From Sva-07 sp964549065 (lineage in GTDB: Bacteria; Actinomycetota; Acidimicrobiia; Acidimicrobiales; Ilumatobacteraceae), in the NCBI GenBank assembly GCA_964549065.1, contig CAZJUC010000186.1, positions 1-6,661 on the forward strand: a stretch of 6,661 bases of DNA, written 5' to 3'. The position numbers and the translations under genes are program-made. The notes beneath the pieces are model-generated. The model saw nothing but the letters and a program-made list of their open reading frames with translations, did not search any database and was not told the origin of the DNA. This document shows, in pieces, positions 1 to 4,450 of this stretch (positions are counted from its first letter, which is position 1; every line of letters begins with the position of its first letter).

Positions 1-191
1 CGGCGATGGGCGTCGACCGATCGACGGCGCTCGGCGCATTGCGGCTCACGCTCGGCCACACCACCACGGCCACCGACGTCCACCGGGCCGTCGACGTGAT
101 CGGCGCCTCCGTCGATCGGCTGCGCCGAGGAGTCGACGCCGGCCGCATCGAGGCCCCCGCCGCTGCCGACCCGATCGTGAGTGCGTCGTGA
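1..191 (+). CDS. Cysteine desulfurase (NifS/IscS-like), 3' end only
   Basis: This is the C-terminal tail (about 63 residues) of a gene that begins before the window. The stretch GVDRSTALGALRLTLGHTTT, followed by an amphipathic helix (DVHRAVDVIGASVDRLR), matches the usual end of class V aminotransferase-fold cysteine desulfurases, where 'GALR(L/I)(S/T)LG..TT' is a conserved block that closes the small domain. The enzyme uses PLP to turn cysteine into alanine and an enzyme-bound persulfide. The PLP lysine and the catalytic cysteine lie upstream and cannot be checked here. The stop codon TGA overlaps the GTG start of mnmA (shared bases GTGA), so the two are probably translationally coupled; this desulfurase is the likely sulfur donor for MnmA, although it may also serve Fe-S assembly. 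Family assignment is firm; iscS versus another subtype cannot be decided from this fragment. Confidence 0.88.
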   Translation, partial: AMGVDRSTALGALRLTLGHTTTATDVHRAVDVIGASVDRLRRGVDAGRIEAPAAADPIVSAS

Positions 192-1237
192 AGGTGATGT
201 GTGCGATGTCCGGCGGGGTCGATTCGTCGGTGGCGGCGCTCCTCCTCCAGCAGGCCGGCCACGAGGTGGTCGGTGTGACGATGAAGCTGTGGGGCGGTGA
301 CAGCGACACCGGCTGCTGCTCGGTGTCCGACGTCGACGATGCCCGCCGGGTAGCCCAGCAGCTGGGGATCGATCACCTGGTGTTCAACTTCGGCGACGAC
401 TTCGACGAGCACGTCGTCGCGCCATACGTCGATGCCCACATCCGGGGTGTCACACCGAATCCGTGTATCGAGTGCAATCGGTCCGTCAAGTTCGCGCGTC
501 TCGCCGAGCGCGCCGATCTCCTCGGCTTCGACGCCGTCGCCACCGGGCACCATGCCAACATCGGTCGCAGCTCCGACGGGCGCTACACCCTGGAGCGGGG
601 CACCGACGCGGCGAAGGACCAGAGTTACGTCGTCCACATGCTCGACCAGACGCAGCTCGCCCGCACGATGTTCCCCGTCGGTGGGATGCAGAAGGCTGAC
701 CTGCGCGCGCTCGCTGCGTCGATCGACCTGCGCACGGCCACCAAGCCCGACAGCCAGGACGTCTGCTTCATCACCTCCACGGGTGGTCGCACGGCGTTCC
801 TCGGAGAGCGCATTCCGTTCCGTTCGGGCACGGTCGTCGACACCGATGGCAGCCGCCTCGGCGAAGTCGAGTCGGTCGAGTTGGTCACCGTCGGTCAGCG
901 CAAGGGCATCGGCCTGCCCGGTGGCGGCCCGAAGCGTTACGTGCTCGACGTCGACGCCGCGACGGCCACGGTCACCGTCGGCAGCGACAGCGACCTGTTG
1001 CGCGACGGACTCACCGTCGATCGGATGAGCTGGGTCGACGGTGCCGTCGAGGGTCCGGTGCTGGTGCAGTGCAGCGCACACGGACACGCCCAGCCGGCCA
1101 CCGTCGAGGCCGGGGGCGGAGACGACTCGATCCGGGTCCACTGGGACGAACCGCACCGTCGGATCGCCCCCGGCCAGAGCGTCGTGGCCTACGACCCGAG
1201 CAACACGCGGGTGCTCGGCGGCGGCATCTGCCGCTGA
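188..1237 (+). CDS. mnmA: tRNA-specific 2-thiouridylase MnmA
   Basis: MnmA (349 aa; family usually about 350-370) adenylates C2 of U34 in tRNA-Lys, tRNA-Glu and tRNA-Gln with ATP and replaces the oxygen with sulfur from a persulfide relay; it is cytosolic. Visible motifs: the PP-loop SGGVDSS at residues 8-14; TGCCS at 41-45, equivalent to the family's 'GYCS'; TPNPCIECN at 89-97 with Cys96 as the first catalytic cysteine; ATGHHA at 118-123; KDQSYVVHML at 143-152; and KPDSQDVCFI at 186-195 with Cys193 as the second catalytic cysteine. The C-terminal part (about 235-349) is the central plus beta-barrel domains. The GTG start at 188 is chosen because it places MKVMCAMSGGVDSS in family register and overlaps the desulfurase stop by 4 bp; no Shine-Dalgarno is visible, which fits coupling. 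Both catalytic cysteines are present, so it should be active. Confidence 0.97.
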   Translation: MKVMCAMSGGVDSSVAALLLQQAGHEVVGVTMKLWGGDSDTGCCSVSDVDDARRVAQQLGIDHLVFNFGDDFDEHVVAPYVDAHIRGVTPNPCIECNRSVKFARLAERADLLGFDAVATGHHANIGRSSDGRYTLERGTDAAKDQSYVVHMLDQTQLARTMFPVGGMQKADLRALAASIDLRTATKPDSQDVCFITSTGGRTAFLGERIPFRSGTVVDTDGSRLGEVESVELVTVGQRKGIGLPGGGPKRYVLDVDAATATVTVGSDSDLLRDGLTVDRMSWVDGAVEGPVLVQCSAHGHAQPATVEAGGGDDSIRVHWDEPHRRIAPGQSVVAYDPSNTRVLGGGICR

Positions 1238-1249
1238 CCGTCACGGCGC

Positions 1250-2083
1250 ATGAGCATCGATCCACCGGCGCCACCCACGCCGAGCGAGTGGGACCGGTTC
1301 GGTGTCGTCGACGTGATCGAACTCCATGCCGGACACCAGTCCCGTGTCTTCGCCGCCCAGGTGGCCGGCGTCGACCTGGCGATCAAGCTCACGGACGGTC
1401 GGCTCGCCGATGCAGCACTGCTCGAGGCCCGGTTGAGCGTGATGGAGTCGATGGCGGTCGATCTGGCGGAGGTCGTTGCCCCAGGGCGGCTCGGCGGTCG
1501 ACTGGTCCAACGCATCGGTAACTGGCTGATGACGTCGACCCCCATCGTGCACGGTGAACCGCCCGATCTCTCACGGCCGGAGACGGGGGAGCTGATGGGG
1601 CAGACGCTCGCACGGCTCCACGGCGCGATGGCGGATGCCGATCATCGGGACCTGCCACCCGTTGCTGCGCTCGGAACCATGACGGGCGATGTCGATCGGT
1701 CCACGTGGCAGCTGCTCCATGGCGACTTCAGCGATCGGAACACGATCTCGACCCCGACAGGGATCCGGATCTTCGACCTCGACGATTGCGGCTGCGGACC
1801 GCCCCAGTTCGACGTCGCCAACTCGATCTACATGGTGCTCTTCGATGCCGAGGTACACGATCATGCCGAGCGCTACACCGCCTTCCGGCCGTCGTTCCTG
1901 CGCGGGTACGAGACGGTGTCGGGCACGCAGCTCGGCGACGCGGTCATCGACGAGTGGATCCACCTGAGGATCCGCGCGTTGGGGAGTTGGCTCGACGACG
2001 TGTCGAGCGCACCGATCGGTATCCAGACCTCGTCACCGCAATGGCGCAAGACGTTGCGCTCCTTCGTGCGCTCGCACACCTGA
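1250..2083 (+). CDS. APH/SrkA-like phosphotransferase (kinase fold), substrate unknown
   Basis: A 277-residue protein with the hallmarks of the aminoglycoside phosphotransferase/choline kinase superfamily. Lys46 in LAIKL is the likely ATP-binding lysine and Glu59 the possible partner on the C helix. LLHGDFSDRN at 155-164 is the Brenner-type catalytic loop (His157, catalytic Asp159, Asn164). IFDLDDCGCGPPQFDVA at 174-190 carries the metal-binding aspartate (Asp177 or Asp179) and the conserved downstream Asp188. The 'FDLDDCGxGP' style resembles the SrkA (YihE) and homoserine kinase II groups more than classical antibiotic kinases. It is shorter than many APH proteins (300-340 aa), mainly in the N-lobe. 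It starts 12 bp after the mnmA stop with no evident Shine-Dalgarno, so it is probably on the desulfurase-mnmA transcript. The phosphorylated substrate (metabolite, aminoglycoside-like compound or protein) cannot be deduced; resistance should not be assumed. Confidence 0.85.
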   Translation: MSIDPPAPPTPSEWDRFGVVDVIELHAGHQSRVFAAQVAGVDLAIKLTDGRLADAALLEARLSVMESMAVDLAEVVAPGRLGGRLVQRIGNWLMTSTPIVHGEPPDLSRPETGELMGQTLARLHGAMADADHRDLPPVAALGTMTGDVDRSTWQLLHGDFSDRNTISTPTGIRIFDLDDCGCGPPQFDVANSIYMVLFDAEVHDHAERYTAFRPSFLRGYETVSGTQLGDAVIDEWIHLRIRALGSWLDDVSSAPIGIQTSSPQWRKTLRSFVRSHT

Positions 2084-2099
2084 GCCACCGGCGCCGCTC

Positions 2100-2147
2100 G
2101 ACGGGTGCGATGGCAGACGGGTGCGATGGCAGATGGGTGCGATGGCA
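2100..2147. repeat. Three tandem copies of a 16-bp repeat
   Basis: Units GACGGGTGCGATGGCA at 2100-2115 and 2116-2131 are identical; the third at 2132-2147 (GATGGGTGCGATGGCA) differs by one base. A degraded fourth start (TCGGATGCG) follows. The unit is not a multiple of three and lies in the gap between convergent genes, so it is not coding. Its last unit runs into a small imperfect palindrome, CGATG-G-CATCG (2140-2150). A role is not evident; it may simply be a slippage-generated minisatellite or part of the transcription end region. Confidence 0.9.
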
Positions 2148-2154
2148 TCGGATG

Positions 2155-2178
2155 CGTTCACCCGACGAATCGTGAACG
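2155..2178. terminator. Candidate bidirectional terminator hairpin between convergent genes
   Basis: CGTTCAC (2155-2161) and GTGAACG (2172-2178) are perfect 7-bp inverted arms around a 10-nt loop. The element lies between the kinase stop (2083) and the membrane-protein stop (2189), so a shared terminator is the natural reading. There is no U-run on either strand and the stem is only moderately strong, so a Rho-dependent end or a protein-binding inverted repeat is also possible. Confidence 0.35.
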
Positions 2179-2188
2179 ACGACTCGCT

Positions 2189-3091
2189 TCAGGAGATCGG
2201 GAGCCCGCGGGCACGCGCCGACTGCAGCGCCCGGCCAGGGCGACTCGGGGCGATCAGGAACGCACGGAGGTGGATGGCCCTGCCGTTCGGTTCCGACGGG
2301 GTGAAGGCGAACACGGTCGTCACCGACTCGGTGGTGGTGACCTCGATGGCGTAACCACTGGCCGGTCCGGTGAGGTCGGCCGCTTCGGTGTCGGCGGGGG
2401 CGAGGCCGATCGAGGCCAACTGTGACGTGCGCAACGGGAACGTGTCGGCCAACACGACGGGGTCGTGGATCACCACGCCAGCGGGGACCAGCACGAACCA
2501 ACGCAGGGTCAGCCGGTGCCAACGGGGTCCGAGCAGCACCACCCCGGCGAAGGCCAGGATGCAGACGCCCGCTCCGACGATCCACTGCTCGGCAGCGATC
2601 AGCATCGGCCCGGCAACCACCGCAGGCGCCCAGACCACCCAGGTCACGATCGCGGCCAGGCCGGCGCCGACCGGGAATCGCAGTGGGAACCGTTCCTCGT
2701 CGCCGTAGGCCGAGGCCTGCACCCACTGGCGGCCGAACTCGGCGGTCAACACCGCGGCCGCTGCCACGATCGCCGGACCGGCCAGCAGCACGAGGTCGAT
2801 CGCCGGTGCGCCACCGACACCAGCGGCGATCGTGGCGACGAGCGACAGCGGCACCACGATGCGCACCACCGTGAGCGACCACACCGAGGCGATCGCCAGC
2901 CCCAACGCCGCCAGTGCCCACAGCGACCAGCCGCCGATGGCTGCCGTCCATGCCACCGCCGAGGTGCGCCCATCGACGGCAGATTCGACGGCGGTGCCAC
3001 CGATCACCGCGACCATGATCCACGCGAGACGTGCGACCCAGGGCATCAGTCGGCCGAGCCGATCGATCGGTTCGTCGGAAGCTGTCGACAT
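2189..3091 (-). CDS. Actinobacterial six-helix membrane protein with soluble C-terminal domain, function unknown
   Basis: I do not recognise a named family. With the ATG at 3091 the protein has 300 residues. Hydrophobic segments lie at about 17-34, 48-70, 73-92, 98-117, 141-162 and 167-189, giving six predicted transmembrane helices. A conserved-looking loop, SAYGDEERFPLR (127-138), sits between helices 4 and 5. Residues 190-300 are soluble, begin with RWFVLVPAGVVIHDPVVL and are rich in beta-prone stretches and Thr/Val; the layout suggests a small beta domain, perhaps PH-like, which is an inference only. A longer reading from a TTG at 3169 is possible, but the added Arg-rich 26 residues do not look like protein and the ATG is preferred. 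No signal peptide is seen. It is convergent with the kinase gene and divergent from the MetE-like gene, so the two may share control signals in 3092-3367. Confidence 0.82.
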   Translation of the reverse strand: MSTASDEPIDRLGRLMPWVARLAWIMVAVIGGTAVESAVDGRTSAVAWTAAIGGWSLWALAALGLAIASVWSLTVVRIVVPLSLVATIAAGVGGAPAIDLVLLAGPAIVAAAAVLTAEFGRQWVQASAYGDEERFPLRFPVGAGLAAIVTWVVWAPAVVAGPMLIAAEQWIVGAGVCILAFAGVVLLGPRWHRLTLRWFVLVPAGVVIHDPVVLADTFPLRTSQLASIGLAPADTEAADLTGPASGYAIEVTTTESVTTVFAFTPSEPNGRAIHLRAFLIAPSRPGRALQSARARGLPIS

Positions 3092-3141
3092 CCCCACAGG
3101 TTGCCGTGATCGGATGCGGATTCGCGCGTCGCGCCGCTGCC

Positions 3142-3161
3142 CGCCGGGCCGCCACCCGGCG
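3142..3161. other. Hairpin upstream of the membrane-protein gene
   Basis: CGCCGGG (3142-3148) and CCCGGCG (3155-3161) form a perfect 7-bp GC stem with a 6-nt loop. It lies 50 bp upstream of the minus-strand ATG and just beside the 11-bp repeat array. It could sit in the 5' leader of the membrane-protein mRNA or be a chance structure of GC-rich DNA; no U-run follows on either strand. Confidence 0.35.
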
Positions 3162-3176
3162 ACGAGCAACCGAGAG

Positions 3177-3224
3177 TCACCGAGATCTCACCGAGATGTC
3201 ACCGCGATGTCACCGAGATGTGAC
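3177..3224. promoter_or_regulatory. Array of five 11-bp-spaced TCAC/TGAC direct repeats, candidate operator
   Basis: TCAC cores start at 3177, 3188, 3199 and 3210, and a variant TGAC core at 3221: exactly 11 bp apart each time. Full units read ACCGAGATCTC (3179-3189), ACCGAGATGTC (3190-3200), ACCGCGATGTC (3201-3211) and ACCGAGATGTG (3212-3222), preceded by a 10-bp relative at 3169-3178. Such spacing puts every site on nearly the same face of the helix. It resembles binding sites of OmpR/PhoB-family regulators: the M. tuberculosis PhoP site is two TCACAGC heptamers with 4-bp spacing (11-bp period), and Streptomyces PHO boxes are 11-bp direct repeats containing TCA. The array lies between divergent genes, about 86 bp from the membrane-protein start and 144 bp from the MetE-like start, so either or both could be regulated. 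The identity of the regulator is an inference. Confidence 0.6.
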
Positions 3225-3236
3225 GTCGTGGACGAC
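3225..3236. other. Short inverted repeat abutting the 11-bp array
   Basis: GTCGT (3225-3229) and ACGAC (3232-3236) are perfect 5-bp arms around GG, starting one base after the last repeat core. It could be a dimer half-site pair or chance; short GTCG/CGAC arms are frequent in this base composition. Confidence 0.25.
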
Positions 3237-3306
3237 AGGTTTGTGTCGACGGTCACCGGGAACCAATTCGGCGGCGTCGCCCGCAGCGTGGAACGATGCA
3301 GAGGTA

Positions 3307-3330
3307 CCGGTTCGGCACCCGCCGAATCGG
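3307..3330 (+). promoter_or_regulatory. Stable leader hairpin before the MetE-like gene
   Basis: CCGGTTCGGC (3307-3316) pairs with GCCGAATCGG (3321-3330) over ten positions, nine Watson-Crick and one G-U, closed by the tetraloop ACCC. It ends 25 nt before the Shine-Dalgarno of the MetE-like gene. If the transcript starts upstream, this would be a strong 5' leader structure that could act as a regulatory element or a protective stem. No terminator U-run follows and I cannot match it to a known riboswitch. Confidence 0.4.
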
Positions 3331-3355
3331 CAGAGCAGTAGGGGGAGTCACCGAT

Positions 3356-3361
3356 GGGAGG
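3356..3361 (+). promoter_or_regulatory. Shine-Dalgarno that fixes the MetE-like start
   Basis: GGGAGG, six bases before the GTG at 3368, is a near-ideal Shine-Dalgarno with good spacing. It decides in favour of GTG 3368 over an upstream in-frame ATG at 3296, whose extra 24 residues show no family resemblance and would run through the leader hairpin. It is the only strong ribosome site among the four internal plus-strand starts and the minus-strand start of the window. Confidence 0.8.
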
Positions 3362-3367
3362 TGTGTC

Positions 3368-4414
3368 GTGAACGAATCCGACGCCGGCGTGCGGACGCGG
3401 ACGCCGGCCCGCTCGGCATTCGCCGACGGTGCCACTGCCGGTGTCGGCAGCCTCCCGCACCTCGATCCGGCCGCTGCGGCCGCATTCGCCATCGGCGAAT
3501 TCGACATCGCCACCGTTCCCACGATGCCGCGCCGATCGCACGACGAGTCGATGCTCGGACAGGCGCTCGCGGGGTTGGCGGGTGTGCACTTCGACGCCGA
3601 TGGCGCCATCGTGGTCGACGTCGACTCGGTGAAGCCGCACGCCACGATCACCACCGATCTCGGGCGCGACGCGTTCGCCGGGCTGGTCGCGTTCCTCGAC
3701 CTCGCCGACAAGGTCCGCCTCGATGGAGCAGCGGTCAAGTGGCAGTTCGTCGGGCCGGTCACGCTCGGTGTGGCGCTGCACCGAGCCGGGCTCGACCGTG
3801 CCACGGCGTTCGACATGGCGCTGTCGGTGGTCCGTGCACGTCTCGTCGCGGTCTCCGATGCCGTCACCGACGTCGTGCCGAACTCTCGCCAGATGGTGGT
3901 GCTCGACGAGCCGTGGTTCGCCGATCTCATGCACCCGGGATTCCCGATCCCTCCCGACGAGGCGATCGACCGGATGTCCGGCGCCATGGCGGCGCTGCCG
4001 GCGGCGACGCTCACCGGCGTGCACTGCTGCGCCCCGTGCGACGTCGCCACGCTCCTCGCTGCCGGCCCCAACGTCGTGTCGCTGCCCGTGTTGCCCGAAC
4101 TGGTCGACTGGGTCGGCTATCTCACCCGGTTCCTCGCCGACGGGGGCATCATTGCCTGGGGTGTCACGCCGACGGCCGGCCCGTTGCCGTCCACTTCGGA
4201 ACGCCAGTGGCGGGCCCTGAGTGACCTGTGGTGCGGCCTGGTGCAGCTCGGCTGCGACCCCGTGCTGCTGCGACGCCAAAGCATCGTCACCCCGCAATGC
4301 GGCCTCGCGATGCACTCCGGCTCGACGGCGCGGCGGATCGCGCGGCTCACCGCAGAGGTCGGCCGACGTGTCCAGGACCAGTCGTCGGCCACGCGGTTCG
4401 CACTCGGCGCCTGA
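3368..4414 (+). CDS. Stand-alone MetE C-terminal-like (cobalamin-independent methionine synthase family) zinc protein
   Basis: A 348-residue protein of the UROD/MetE-like barrel superfamily, equivalent to the single C-terminal barrel of MetE; full MetE has about 750 residues. It resembles the 'methionine synthase, vitamin-B12-independent family' protein found near ligA in actinobacteria (Rv3015c type). Visible features: GVGSLPH (25-31), like the start of the MetE catalytic barrel 'GSFPQT'; VVLDEPWF (177-184), matching the MetE 'DEPA' substrate loop; GVHCCAPCD (217-225), in which His219 and Cys221 match the HxC zinc ligands; and TPQCGLAMHS (308-317), matching 'NPDCGLKT' with Cys311 as the third ligand. 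The fourth MetE ligand, Glu, is not obvious. Lacking the N-terminal folate-binding barrel, it may use another methyl or alkyl donor, or do different chemistry. The gene lies 36 bp before ligA in the same direction. Confidence 0.87.
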   Translation: MNESDAGVRTRTPARSAFADGATAGVGSLPHLDPAAAAAFAIGEFDIATVPTMPRRSHDESMLGQALAGLAGVHFDADGAIVVDVDSVKPHATITTDLGRDAFAGLVAFLDLADKVRLDGAAVKWQFVGPVTLGVALHRAGLDRATAFDMALSVVRARLVAVSDAVTDVVPNSRQMVVLDEPWFADLMHPGFPIPPDEAIDRMSGAMAALPAATLTGVHCCAPCDVATLLAAGPNVVSLPVLPELVDWVGYLTRFLADGGIIAWGVTPTAGPLPSTSERQWRALSDLWCGLVQLGCDPVLLRRQSIVTPQCGLAMHSGSTARRIARLTAEVGRRVQDQSSATRFALGA

Positions 4415-4424
4415 CCCGGCCGGG
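4415..4424. other. Perfect 10-bp palindrome after the MetE-like stop
   Basis: CCCGGCCGGG begins directly after the TGA stop at 4412-4414. It has no loop and no U-run, so it is a poor terminator. It may be chance in GC-rich DNA or part of the ligA promoter region. Confidence 0.2.
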
Positions 4425-4430
4425 GCGCCA

Positions 4431-4450
4431 CGTCGTAACCTCCAACGACG
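4431..4450 (+). promoter_or_regulatory. Candidate ligA -10 box and start-proximal hairpin
   Basis: TAACCT (4436-4441) fits the actinobacterial TANNNT -10 consensus and would place transcription start within a few bases of the ligA ATG at 4451, giving a leaderless or very short-leader mRNA. This agrees with the absence of a Shine-Dalgarno. A weak -35 (CTGACC, 4411-4416) has a long 19-bp spacer. The same bases form an inverted repeat: CGTCGT (4431-4436) and ACGACG (4445-4450) around AACCTCCA, ending one base before the ATG. ligA may also be read through from the MetE-like gene. Confidence 0.35.

Noticed and set aside
1250..2083. The kinase as an aminoglycoside resistance gene
   Set aside because: The motifs show only the superfamily. 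The active-site style is closer to SrkA/homoserine kinase II groups, and the genome context is housekeeping with no mobile element.
2100..2147. The 16-bp tandem repeat as a CRISPR array or an iteron origin
   Set aside because: There are no spacers between units, the unit is too short for CRISPR, and there is no replication gene or AT-rich stretch nearby.
1944..3155. A 403-codon minus-strand frame overlapping the membrane-protein gene
   Set aside because: It is extremely Arg-rich, with no domain or membrane pattern. The overlapping frame at 2189-3091 has clear transmembrane helices and a normal protein composition.
3092..3169. An N-terminal extension of the membrane protein from a TTG at 3169
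   Set aside because: The extension is Arg-rich, would overlap the first repeat unit, and the ATG at 3091 gives a sensible start just before the first helix.
3251..3345. A possible cobalamin riboswitch before the MetE-like gene
   Set aside because: Fragments such as GGGAA and CCCGCAGCG occur, but the conserved GAATCC segment and the B12 box (AGNCAGGAGACCTGCC-like) are missing and the spacings are wrong. Only a covariance-model hit would revive it.
3296..3367. An N-terminal extension of the MetE-like protein from an ATG at 3296
   Set aside because: The extra 24 residues are Arg/Gly-rich, overlap the leader hairpin and lack a ribosome site, while GTG 3368 has GGGAGG at ideal spacing.
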